In this document: piece by piece, positions 25,529 to 33,426 of the stretch
Position numbering within the stretch: the first letter of the stretch is position 1
How the letters are laid out: each line of letters starts with the position of its first letter
DNA from: Algoriphagus sp.
Lineage (GTDB): Bacteria; Bacteroidota; Bacteroidia; Cytophagales; Cyclobacteriaceae
Direction: 5' to 3'
DNA length: 64,000 bases
Assembly (NCBI RefSeq): GCF_024305035.1
Contig: NZ_JAMWZB010000010.1
Coordinates: 79,890 to 143,889 of the forward strand
The notes under the pieces: generated by a model
Seen by the model: only the letters and a program-made list of their open reading frames with translations
Database searches by the model: none
Told to the model about the DNA's origin: nothing
Program-made: the position numbers and the translations under genes

Positions 25529-26160
25529 GTGTGCCCAGCATGGGCGATAGCTATAGGGTGCAAGTCCCGAACACGCCTTGGCAGTTGGAAGTGTTAGCTT
25601 AAGGCAAGGGTATCCAACGTAAGGTGGAATCTGAAGGAAGCCGGCGGCAAATCGTTACCCCGAGGAACACGAACCTTATCAGGCATATCCGATGGGATGA
25701 GACGGCCAAGTAAGTCAAAATCCAAAGATTACACGGACATCGGAGTGTAAATGAGGTGGGGACATGGAGTGAAAGTGGGTTGCCTTACCTGAGGAGACCT
25801 CATGGACGTATGAAAATCCCTCAAGTATGGGAAAGTACGGAGTAAAGCTGGTCATGAGGAGTCAGCCGAAGGCAAAGTACCGGATCACGAGTTAGTTTGG
25901 GAAGGCCCGAACCTTGCCGTATGGCAGTGAATGAATGTTACCGAAAGGAAAAGGATCAGATACTCGGAAACCAGGCTCCTTACCAAAAGAATAGGACGGA
26001 ATCCGAAGGATGGATAAGAGTGATTCCATTGGAGGATAACTGAAAACAACGCCAAACAAGCCTTTCGAGGCGTAAAAGCAAGAGACTGCCGTATACCGAA
26101 CGGTACGTACGGTGGTGTGGGAAGTCGAAACGGGAACTAATCCCGTCTCTCCTACCCGAT
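25529..26160 (+). mobile_element. ORF-less group II intron
   Basis: A 632-nt element. The 5' end GTGTGCCCAGCATGGGC fits the group II consensus (GUGYG), followed by domain I signatures GGGTGCAAGTCCCGAAC and AATCTGAAGGAAGCCGGCGG. Domain V is a hairpin at about 26085-26116 with a 9-bp lower stem, a 2-nt CG bulge, an upper stem TACC/GGTA and a GAAC loop. Domain VI is a hairpin at 26130-26146 (ACGGGA/TCCCGT). The 3' end reads CCTACCCGAT. No reading frame for a reverse transcriptase or maturase is present (intact introns are usually 2-3 kb), so splicing or mobility would need a protein in trans. It sits in the same orientation as the upstream genes and immediately after their terminator, interrupting no gene. 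Exact ends are approximate to a few bases. Confidence 0.88.
26085..26116 (+). ncRNA. Group II intron domain V
   Basis: The catalytic hairpin: ACTGCCGTA pairs with TACGGTGGT, CG bulge, upper stem TACC/GGTA, loop GAAC. The position of the catalytic triad reads UGC, where AGC or CGC is usual, and the loop is not a GNRA tetraloop. Domain VI follows at 26130-26146. Confidence 0.7.
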
Positions 26161-26307
26161 TAAAGCGCAGTGTAATGTTTGAACCATGAACTAGTTGATT
26201 TTTTGAATCGCAATTACCAAGTGGTTTGGCTCTTGGTCAATCCAACTTCCGGGAGTTAAACAAGTGTACATTTTTTCTTCTAATCAGGGGTTAAAATTAT
26301 TTATCGA

Positions 26308-26340
26308 GATTAATTCTAAATTGTTTGTTTAGAATTAATC
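26308..26340 (+). promoter_or_regulatory. Perfect 13-bp inverted repeat: candidate iron-responsive operator
   Basis: GATTAATTCTAAA and its exact reverse complement separated by TTGTTTG. It covers the -33 TTTG of the siderophore receptor promoter, so a bound protein should block RNA polymerase. The same 14-mer arm (AGATTAATTCTAAA) recurs at the start of hmuR, and a variant lies at the hmuT promoter. DtxR- or Fur-class binding is an inference. Confidence 0.6.
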
Positions 26341-26355
26341 CAATTAATAAGTTTG
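26324..26355 (+). promoter_or_regulatory. Promoter of the siderophore receptor operon
   Basis: TTTG at 26324-26327, a 20-base spacer and TAAGTTTG at 26348-26355, an exact match to the Bacteroidota TAnnTTTG element. It lies 22 bases before the ATG and overlaps the inverted repeat at 26308-26340. Confidence 0.65.
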
Positions 26356-26377
26356 CAGCGTCAAATCAATCCGATTT

Positions 26378-28756
26378 ATGAATATCAAATCTCTACTCTT
26401 CACCCTGGCGTTTGGGATGCTTCATTTCGTAGTTCTTTCCCAATCTGCAACCTTGAAAGGACAAGTCACAACCTCCGATAATCAACCCCTTGAATTTGTT
26501 AACGTGGGGATCAAAGGTCTTTCCAAGGGCTCTACCACTGACCGCTTTGGAAATTATGAAATCAAAAATATCGAACCCGGTTCCTATACTGTTTTTGCTT
26601 CTTTTGTAGGATTGGAAAAGCAAGAACAAGAAATCAGCCTAAGTGCCAATCAAACCCTTACGCTGAATTTCTCGGTAAAAGAAAGCTCAACCGACTTGGC
26701 CGAAGTGGTTGTGACTGATTTTTCCTCCAATCGGTTTTATTCTGATTCCAGCTTTACGGTAGGGAAGCTTCCCTTAAAAGACTTGGAAAACCCACAAGTA
26801 TACAATTCCATTTCCGGTCGCCTCCTGCGGGAACAGGTGGTGACTACGATGAATGATGCGATGAAAAATGCTACCGGTGTTACCCGTCTTTGGGAGTCTA
26901 CCGGTAGAGGAGGGGATGGGGCAGAGTACTACTCCATGCGTGGATTTTCCATCCAACCGACCTTGGTTAATGGTATGCCCAACGTGAATAACGGTGCACT
27001 TGATCCGGCAAATATTGAGACGATCGACGTGGTCAAAGGACCTTCTGGGACCCTGTTTGGAAGTGCAGTTATTTCTTATGGGGGCTTGATTAATATCACC
27101 ACCAAAAAACCCTTTGACTTGTTTAAAGGGGAAGTTGGCTTTATTACCGGAAGCTTCGGGATGAACAGACTGACGGCCGATGTCAATGTGCCCATCAGTG
27201 AAACTACCGCCATCCGGGTCAATTCAGCCTACCAGTCCCAAAATACCTTTCAGGATGCCGGAAATAGAACCTCCTTTTTTATCGCTCCCTCTTTTAAGTT
27301 TCAGGCCTCTGAGCGATTGACTTTTCTGATCAATACTGAGTTTTTGCAATCTCAATCAGTCAATGCCCCCATGATTTTTCTCAACAGAAATGCAGAGTTG
27401 AAATTTGATCGCATTGATCCTTTTTTAGCCAATTATGAAAACAGCTTCACGGGAAATGAATTAAGCATTCGAAACCCCAGCTACGGGATTCAGGCCCAAG
27501 CCCTTTATACCCTTTCTCCCAATTGGACTTCACAAACGGTGATTTCCAGAAGTGCGACAGAGACCAATGGCTACTATCATTACCTATTTGATGCCGGAGA
27601 TGGAGATTCCTTTACCCGTTTTATCTCCGATCGAAATGGGCAAACCATCACCACCGATATCCAGCAGAATTTCATCGGAGATTTCTCCATCGGGCAATTT
27701 AGAAACCGAATGGTCGTGGGATTGGACTATTACGATCAAAGCATTTTCAACGGAAGTACAGGGTATGTGGCCAATGGCTCAGTCAAACTTTCTGATGGAA
27801 GTGATACCGGAGTGCTTACTCAGGCAGGGGTGGATGATTTGCTCCGCAATTCCTTCGAGGGAAATTCTACCGGAAAAAGTACCGTCTTGAGCGCCTATAT
27901 CTCTGATGTCATTAATCTGAGATCAAATCTCTCGGTAATGGCTAGTTTGCGGGCCGATCGCTTTGAAGGAAAAACAGATTACTGGATTGAGGAAGAAGTA
28001 GAAAGCCAAACGGCTCTCTCTCCTAAGCTGGGGCTGGTTTATCAGCCGATTGAGGACAAGGTATCGCTATTTGCCAACTACATGAACGGCTTTGTCAATG
28101 TAGCCCCGCGCACGGTAGCCAATGCCGATGGCAGCAATCCAAGATTACAAGCTTTTGATCCGGAGCAAGCCAATCAGCTGGAGTTTGGGGTAAAAACAAA
28201 CCTGTTGAAAGATAAACTGGCAGCCACCTTGAGTTACTACGATATCCGGGTAAAAAATCGACTGATCAACGATCCGGAGAATATCAACAATACCCTACAG
28301 GCAGGAGAGGTGGAAAGTAAGGGAGTGGAGTTTTCTTTGGTCGCTTCTCCTTTCGAAGGAATGAGCATTATCGCCGGCTACTCCAACAATACCGCGAAAG
28401 TGACCGAAGACAATCCTATCAATGGGTATCTGGGCTTGAGACCCGAGGAAGCCGGACCGGAGGAATTGGTTAATTTCTGGTTGAGCTATTCCATCCCCAC
28501 GGGAAGTTTGAAAGGATTTGGATTGGGTTTTGGGGGAAATGCTGCATCTGAGCATCTGACGCTGAACCGAGCCAATGGAAGCTTTGCGATTCCTGCCTAT
28601 CAGGTCTTTAATGCCGCGGTCAGCTACACCAGCAGTCAGTACTTGCTGGCTTTGAAAATCAATAACCTGAGCAATGAACGTTATTTCTCGGGCTGGTCCA
28701 CCGTGACTCCTCAGTCCTTGCGAAACATTGCCTTAAGTTTTAACTACCGATTCTAA
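26378..28756 (+). CDS. TonB-dependent siderophore-type outer-membrane receptor
   Basis: 792 residues. Signal peptide, a carboxypeptidase-like regulatory domain (about 25-105, LKGQVTTSDNQPLEFVNVGI), a plug domain (about 125-235, ATGVTRLWESTGRGGDGAEY; YSMRGF; VKGPSGTLFG) and a beta-barrel to the terminal NYRF. The plug motifs match FhuA/FpvA-like siderophore receptors rather than SusC. It imports ferric siderophores or similar iron chelates with TonB. The next gene, a PepSY membrane protein, starts directly after its stop; that pairing is common in iron uptake and suggests reductive iron release. Regulation by iron is suggested by the operator over its promoter. Confidence 0.92.
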   Translation: MNIKSLLFTLAFGMLHFVVLSQSATLKGQVTTSDNQPLEFVNVGIKGLSKGSTTDRFGNYEIKNIEPGSYTVFASFVGLEKQEQEISLSANQTLTLNFSVKESSTDLAEVVVTDFSSNRFYSDSSFTVGKLPLKDLENPQVYNSISGRLLREQVVTTMNDAMKNATGVTRLWESTGRGGDGAEYYSMRGFSIQPTLVNGMPNVNNGALDPANIETIDVVKGPSGTLFGSAVISYGGLINITTKKPFDLFKGEVGFITGSFGMNRLTADVNVPISETTAIRVNSAYQSQNTFQDAGNRTSFFIAPSFKFQASERLTFLINTEFLQSQSVNAPMIFLNRNAELKFDRIDPFLANYENSFTGNELSIRNPSYGIQAQALYTLSPNWTSQTVISRSATETNGYYHYLFDAGDGDSFTRFISDRNGQTITTDIQQNFIGDFSIGQFRNRMVVGLDYYDQSIFNGSTGYVANGSVKLSDGSDTGVLTQAGVDDLLRNSFEGNSTGKSTVLSAYISDVINLRSNLSVMASLRADRFEGKTDYWIEEEVESQTALSPKLGLVYQPIEDKVSLFANYMNGFVNVAPRTVANADGSNPRLQAFDPEQANQLEFGVKTNLLKDKLAATLSYYDIRVKNRLINDPENINNTLQAGEVESKGVEFSLVASPFEGMSIIAGYSNNTAKVTEDNPINGYLGLRPEEAGPEELVNFWLSYSIPTGSLKGFGLGFGGNAASEHLTLNRANGSFAIPAYQVFNAAVSYTSSQYLLALKINNLSNERYFSGWSTVTPQSLRNIALSFNYRF

Positions 28757-29923
28757 ATGAAGCTAAAGCATTGGCTCGGAAAAATACACCTCTGGCTCGG
28801 ACTTTCTTCCGGGCTAGTGGTGTTTATTGTCGCAGTGACCGGATGCATCTATGCATTTCAGACCGAAATTAAAGACTTGACCTATTCGTTTTTGTTTGTG
28901 GAGCCACAGGACAAAGCTGTCCTTCCCCCCAGTCAAATCAGTAAGATTGCCCAAGAGGCCTTTCCCGAGGGGCACTTGCACGGAATTCTTTACCCGACTG
29001 CGGAGCGATCGGTTCAAGCAATATTTTTCAGCTACGGCGAAGGAAATGATCATTATAAAATTGCCTATGTCAATCCTTATACCGGAGATATTCTCAAGTT
29101 GAATGATGAGTACGCGGACTTTTTTCGACTAGTTCTGGATGGACATTTTTACCTTTGGTTGCCCCCGGAAATCGGACAGCCGGTTGTCGCCAGTTTTACT
29201 CTGATCTTTTTGGTGATGGTGATTTCGGGCTTAGTTCTTTGGTGGCCCAAAAAGAAGAAAGGAAGCAGTAAGAGTTTCAAAATCCGCTGGGATGCCCGTT
29301 GGAGAAGAAAGAATTACGATCTCCATCAGGTGTTGGGATTTTATGTGATGATTTTCGCCTTGGTCTTTGCCCTAACCGGATTGGTCTGGGGCTTTACCTG
29401 GTTTAGGGATGCTTACTATGCCGCCACTACAGGTGGAAAACAATTCGTGGAATATTATGCACCCGCCTCTGATTCTACCCAACAGTACACCGGAGAAATT
29501 CCAGGGATTGATCAGGTTTGGTTGACTATGCGCGCCGAATATCCCAATGCCGAATGGATCGAGGTTCATCCGCCAGATTACGAGCACGGTTCCTATGCGG
29601 CCAATGCCAACCCGGATGCTTCCACGTATTGGAAAATGGATTACCGCTATTTTGATCAATATACTTTGGAGGAGCTCCCGGTTGACCATGTCTGGAACCG
29701 TTTTGAGGAAGCTAGCATAGGAGATAAGCTTCAGCGGATGAATTATGACATCCATGTGGGTGCAATTGCAGGTTTACCCGGGAAAGTACTTGCCTTTTTT
29801 CTAAGTGCGATCGTCGCCTCCTTGCCGGTAACTGGATTTTTAATTTGGTGGGGAAGGAAAAAGAAATCGAAGAAAGGGAAGGTAAAGGTCAAGCAGGCGG
29901 TTTCTGAGCCAGTACCCGCTTAA
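28757..29923 (+). CDS. PepSY-associated transmembrane protein (putative ferric-siderophore reductase type)
   Basis: 388 residues. A first helix near the N-terminus (LSSGLVVFIVAVTGCIYAFQ), a PepSY-like extracytoplasmic part, helices near 145-165 (ASFTLIFLVMVISGLVLWWP), 190-215 (GFYVMIFALVFALTGLVWGF) and 340-365 (VLAFFLSAIVASLPVTGFLI), with basic loops on the cytoplasmic side. His-rich ends such as YDLHQV and NYDIHVGAIAG could bind haem. Inner-membrane proteins of this type accompany TonB siderophore receptors, and some reduce ferric siderophores. The ATG follows the receptor's TAA with no gap, so translation is coupled. Confidence 0.88.
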   Translation: MKLKHWLGKIHLWLGLSSGLVVFIVAVTGCIYAFQTEIKDLTYSFLFVEPQDKAVLPPSQISKIAQEAFPEGHLHGILYPTAERSVQAIFFSYGEGNDHYKIAYVNPYTGDILKLNDEYADFFRLVLDGHFYLWLPPEIGQPVVASFTLIFLVMVISGLVLWWPKKKKGSSKSFKIRWDARWRRKNYDLHQVLGFYVMIFALVFALTGLVWGFTWFRDAYYAATTGGKQFVEYYAPASDSTQQYTGEIPGIDQVWLTMRAEYPNAEWIEVHPPDYEHGSYAANANPDASTYWKMDYRYFDQYTLEELPVDHVWNRFEEASIGDKLQRMNYDIHVGAIAGLPGKVLAFFLSAIVASLPVTGFLIWWGRKKKSKKGKVKVKQAVSEPVPA

Positions 29924-29941
29924 AGAAGTAATCCTGGATAT

Positions 29942-29988
29942 AAAAAAAGGGAAGGGGAATTTTAATTCAATAAAATACTCCCTTTCCC
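29942..29988 (-). terminator. Terminator of the NSS transporter operon
   Basis: GGGAAGGGGA / TCCCTTTCCC (one G-U) with an inner stem ATTTTA/TAAAAT. The reverse strand continues into seven T. It lies about 70 bases after the stop of the small subunit gene and may also slow transcription from the PepSY side. Confidence 0.75.
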
Positions 29989-30055
29989 AAGTATAAAGGC
30001 TCGACACTCACCGCAGTCAGAATTCCAGTAATTCAATTTTCCCCTCTCTTATGGG

Positions 30056-30169
30056 CTAAGATTTTTCAGTTTTCTCTGGGGATTTCAATACCTTAAGTAG
30101 AAAGTAAAGCGTAGCACCCGTGACCAAAGCCTGAGTGAGCATGAGTAGGGTTAAAGCTAATGGATTCAT
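30056..30169 (-). CDS. metS: MetS-like small subunit of the NSS transporter
   Basis: 37 residues, too short for most ORF callers. One membrane helix (LALTLLMLTQALVTGATLYF) followed by a charged tail (KSPEKTEKS). Its ATG overlaps the TGA of the large NSS transporter gene (ATGA), so translation is coupled. Small one-helix MetS subunits are known partners of NSS-family transporters such as the methionine system MetPS of Corynebacterium; the exact substrate here is unknown. The assignment rests on size, helix and position, not on a search. Confidence 0.72.
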   Translation of the reverse strand: MNPLALTLLMLTQALVTGATLYFLLKVLKSPEKTEKS

Positions 30170-31836
30170 TGGACTTTAGTTTTTCGTTTGTAATTGGCAT
30201 AATAGACCAGCAAACAGATGAGCATAAAAAGACATGCTAATTGTATTCTGGCAAAGTTAGCGTAGCGAATTTTTTCTTCTAATATCCGGCTTTCTTCCTG
30301 ACTTTGACTGGCTGCTAATTGCATTTTGAGATCGCTGTGGGCGAGCTTTTCAATGATGGAATTGGGATCGAGATTCCAACCCTGACCACTAAAGAGTGAT
30401 TGGATGGTTGTTGCCCAATCATTGTCCTCTGGGGTAATCAAGGCTCCCAAAAAGACCAAGAGTAAAAGTAAAGGGGTGATGTATTTGATGATGAATCTAT
30501 AGACCTGAGGCACCTTGATGTCTGCTCCTGTGGTAATTTCATTCCAGCCTTTGTTCATCCCAAATACCCAGGCGAATAAAATGGATTCCAAAAGCGCAAA
30601 GACCACCAAACTCACCGTGCCTGCCCAATAATCGTATTCTTCAAAGACACCCTGTTGGTAGAACAGTACTGTAGGAAGTCCCATCACTAAGGCCATGAGT
30701 CCAAAAGAATAAGCTCCTTTTTTCTTTCCCCAGCCAAATTCATCCTTCATAAATCCCATCCAAGGGGTACCCATGGCAAGAGAGGAGGTGATGCCGGCGA
30801 AGAACAACAGACCAAACCAGGAAACTCCGGCGATGGCGGCAAAGAATTCCCCCCATTGCTGGAACAGAAAAGGCATCGTCTGAAAGGCCATTCCGAATCC
30901 GGCATTTTCTAATACCCAGTCGATTCCCAAATAACCCGCTGCGATGGGTATGACGATGGCACTTCCCAAAACTACTTCCACAAATTCATTCATAAATCCG
31001 GCAGATACCGCATTCAAAGCGATGTCGTCTTTGGAGTCAAGGTAGGCGGCGTAGCATTGAATGGTGCCCATACCCACTGAAAGGGTAAAGAAAATCTGGC
31101 CGGCCGCAGCCAACCAGACTTTGGGATTGAGCAGGGAGTCAAATTGGGGTGTCCAAAGAAAATTAAACCCATCCCATGCATTGGCCTGGGGAAATTCGGC
31201 AGACCGCCCCGAATCTCCCAATCGGTAAGCCGTTACGGCCAAAATAATCCCAAATAAAATCAATAAAGGCATTCCGATTTTGGCGACCTTTTCGATTCCT
31301 CCCAAACCTTTGGAAAGAATATAAACATTGAGAAAAAGCACCAAAACGTAAAAAAACAAAGGTTCCAAAGGAATACCCAAGGTGCTGCTTCCTAGTGAAA
31401 TATACCGGTCAAAAAATTGGGCTACCTCAGCCTGTGACAGACTTTCAAAGGTTCCAATTAAGGCATGAAGCACATACGAAAAGCTCCAGGATTCGATGTA
31501 GGTATAATAAGCCACTACGCCGATGTTGGTGAAAATCCCAAATACCCCGATGTATTTCCAAGCGGCCCGCTTACCCATGGTATCCAGAATAAATGGGGTG
31601 CTGTGGTTTCCGAACTTTCCCCCATACCTACCGGAAGACCATTCAATAAATAGCAGGGGTATTCCCAAGAGCAGAAAGCAAACCAAGTAGGGGATGATAA
31701 ATGCGCCACCCCCATTTTGGACGGCTTGGACAGGAAATCTAAGAAAGTTACCCAGTCCTACCGCATTTCCTGCCATCGCAAGAATCAGCCCGAGCCTGGA
31801 TCCCCAGGCCTCTTTAGGCAAAGTTATTTTTTCCAT
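30166..31836 (-). CDS. Neurotransmitter:sodium symporter (NSS/SNF) family transporter
   Basis: 556 residues, about 11-12 membrane helices. The N-terminal signature GLILAMAGNAVGLGNFLRFP is the NSS helix-1 sodium and substrate site, and GGGAFIIPYL follows. Members import amino acids or related amines with Na+ across the inner membrane. It is followed by a coupled MetS-like subunit, a pairing known for bacterial methionine and alanine NSS transporters; the residues that set the substrate cannot be read here. A hypothetical membrane gene lies 82 bases upstream on the same strand. Confidence 0.93.
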   Translation of the reverse strand: MEKITLPKEAWGSRLGLILAMAGNAVGLGNFLRFPVQAVQNGGGAFIIPYLVCFLLLGIPLLFIEWSSGRYGGKFGNHSTPFILDTMGKRAAWKYIGVFGIFTNIGVVAYYTYIESWSFSYVLHALIGTFESLSQAEVAQFFDRYISLGSSTLGIPLEPLFFYVLVLFLNVYILSKGLGGIEKVAKIGMPLLILFGIILAVTAYRLGDSGRSAEFPQANAWDGFNFLWTPQFDSLLNPKVWLAAAGQIFFTLSVGMGTIQCYAAYLDSKDDIALNAVSAGFMNEFVEVVLGSAIVIPIAAGYLGIDWVLENAGFGMAFQTMPFLFQQWGEFFAAIAGVSWFGLLFFAGITSSLAMGTPWMGFMKDEFGWGKKKGAYSFGLMALVMGLPTVLFYQQGVFEEYDYWAGTVSLVVFALLESILFAWVFGMNKGWNEITTGADIKVPQVYRFIIKYITPLLLLLVFLGALITPEDNDWATTIQSLFSGQGWNLDPNSIIEKLAHSDLKMQLAASQSQEESRILEEKIRYANFARIQLACLFMLICLLVYYANYKRKTKVQ

Positions 31837-31918
31837 GAATGAATGGTGTGATTCAGAATTTGAAAAACGTGAGTGGGTTGGCCGTTAGATGTTGGCCGAG
31901 GCGAGGAAAATCCAGCGC

Positions 31919-32302
31919 TTAGAAGTAAAAATGAGAAGGGTGGATCTGGGATAGAATCGAATTAAATGAGAGATTATGACTTAAATCCAACAGTTGTTTT
32001 TCTTCCAAATCAACCCCTTTTGAAGGTAAGTATAAGCCCAGTCGAATATCTCCATCAGAGGAGGTTTCTTGATTTTTGAACTGAGAAGCATAGGGGTTGG
32101 CTATGGGCAAATACCCCAAGTCAGAAAGGTTTAAATCCGAAAAGATAAGTCGGGTTTCAGTTGCTTGGGACTGATAAACTTCCCGGTTAGGAATTAAAAA
32201 AAGAATCCAAGCCATGACAAAACAAAAGGCCAAACCCGTCATTAAGCATGAGGCGTATTTTTGATCCATGAGAGGATGAGAAGAAAAGAATTTCCGTATC
32301 AT
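31919..32302 (-). CDS. Hypothetical single-helix membrane protein
   Basis: 127 residues from the ATG at 32302. A TTG at 32320 would fall inside the -7 element at 32318-32325. One hydrophobic segment (CLMTGLAFCFVMAWILFLIP, about 25-44), a short cytoplasmic start and a polar extracytoplasmic tail of about 80 residues. I recognise no family. The NSS transporter gene follows in the same direction after 82 bases. Confidence 0.5.
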   Translation of the reverse strand: MIRKFFSSHPLMDQKYASCLMTGLAFCFVMAWILFLIPNREVYQSQATETRLIFSDLNLSDLGYLPIANPYASQFKNQETSSDGDIRLGLYLPSKGVDLEEKQLLDLSHNLSFNSILSQIHPSHFYF

Positions 32303-32317
32303 CGGATGAATTTGCGC

Positions 32318-32325
32318 CAAAGCTA
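32318..32325 (-). promoter_or_regulatory. -7 element of the single-helix membrane protein gene
   Basis: Reverse strand TAGCTTTG, an exact TAnnTTTG match, about 16 bases before the ATG at 32302. No TTG is seen at -33. Confidence 0.4.
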
Positions 32326-32435
32326 TTCTAAAATTTTGATTGATTTTTTAAGGGTTGAAAAAATTTTTTTTTAACCACAATAAGGTTTGAAATTGAGGTA
32401 CGTTGACTTGGGTGATCTTTTCTTTCAGTGAAAAT

Positions 32436-32465
32436 AAAAAAAGGCGGAATAGGATGTTCCGCCTT
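32436..32465 (-). terminator. Terminator of the Crp/Fnr-pirin operon
   Basis: AAGGCGGAA / TTCCGCCTT, 7-base loop, reverse-strand T-run of seven, 24 bases after the pirin stop. Confidence 0.9.
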
Positions 32466-32488
32466 TTGCTGAGGTAAGGAATTTGGAT

Positions 32489-33367
32489 TTAATCCTCCAA
32501 GTATCCGAATTTTCCTTCGTTGAAATCCCGGAAAGCCTCCATCAATTCCGCCCGGGTATTCATCACAAATGGACCATGGGCAGCGATGGGTTCGTTTAAG
32601 GGTTCTCCGCTGAGAATCAGTACGACAGCCTTTTGCAGAGCGAAAACAGTAAAGTTCTCCCCCTTGTTTTCAAAGAGTGCCAAATGGTCGGTGGGGACGA
32701 TATCGGTGTCATTGACTCGAACACTCCCTTCCACAACCAGCATGGCTGTGTTATGGTCAGCTGGAATTGTGAATTCCACTTGCCCATCTTTTTCCAGTTT
32801 GGTATTGAGCATATTTAAGGGGCTAAAGGTACTGGCACTTCCTTGAATGCCCTTAAATTCTCCTGCAATCACCTCTACAATACCAGCGCCTTCAGGTAGA
32901 TTGACCTTAGCGATTTTTTCATGATCTAACGCTTGGTATTTGGGGGCACTCATTTTGTATTGGGCAGGAAGGTTGACCCAGAGTTGGACCATTTGAAAAT
33001 CTCCTCCGGTTTTACTCCATTCCCGCTCGTGATATTCTTTGTGTAAAACACCGCTGGCGGCGGTCATCCATTGCACTCCGCCTTCTCCGATAACCCCGCC
33101 TCCTCCAGCTGAATCGTGATGTTCTACTTTTCCTTTATAGGCGATGGTCACCGTTTCAAATCCTCGGTGTGGGTGTACGCCGACCCCTTTTGGACTTGAA
33201 CTTGCAGGGAAGGCATACTTGGAATTGTAATCCAGCATAATGAAAGGATCCATTCGCTTCATATCCAAACCGGGATAGCTTGGGATGAAATTATGCACCC
33301 GAAATCCATCTCCAACAAAGTGAGCTGGATTGGGTTTGGCAATGAGTTCAATTCGTTTGCTTGTCAT
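32489..33367 (-). CDS. Pirin-family cupin protein
   Basis: 292 residues. Two cupin domains; the N-terminal one carries the metal site (GVHPHRGFETVT; the His and Glu ligands continue in GVLHKEYHE), matching iron-binding pirins. Bacterial pirins act as quercetinase-like dioxygenases or redox sensors; the role here cannot be fixed. It follows the Crp/Fnr-type regulator by 59 bases and shares a terminator, so the two form an operon. Cytoplasmic. Length is typical. Confidence 0.9.
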   Translation of the reverse strand: MTSKRIELIAKPNPAHFVGDGFRVHNFIPSYPGLDMKRMDPFIMLDYNSKYAFPASSSPKGVGVHPHRGFETVTIAYKGKVEHHDSAGGGGVIGEGGVQWMTAASGVLHKEYHEREWSKTGGDFQMVQLWVNLPAQYKMSAPKYQALDHEKIAKVNLPEGAGIVEVIAGEFKGIQGSASTFSPLNMLNTKLEKDGQVEFTIPADHNTAMLVVEGSVRVNDTDIVPTDHLALFENKGENFTVFALQKAVVLILSGEPLNEPIAAHGPFVMNTRAELMEAFRDFNEGKFGYLED

Positions 33368-33426
33368 TTTTCCTCCTTTTTTTCTTCAAAGGTAGAGTGA
33401 TGTAAGCTTCCATCCCTTGATGTAGG

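Noticed and set aside
25529..26160. Intron region as a riboswitch or structured small RNA
   Set aside because: The domain I phrases, domain V with its 2-nt bulge, and both intron ends fit a group II intron much better.
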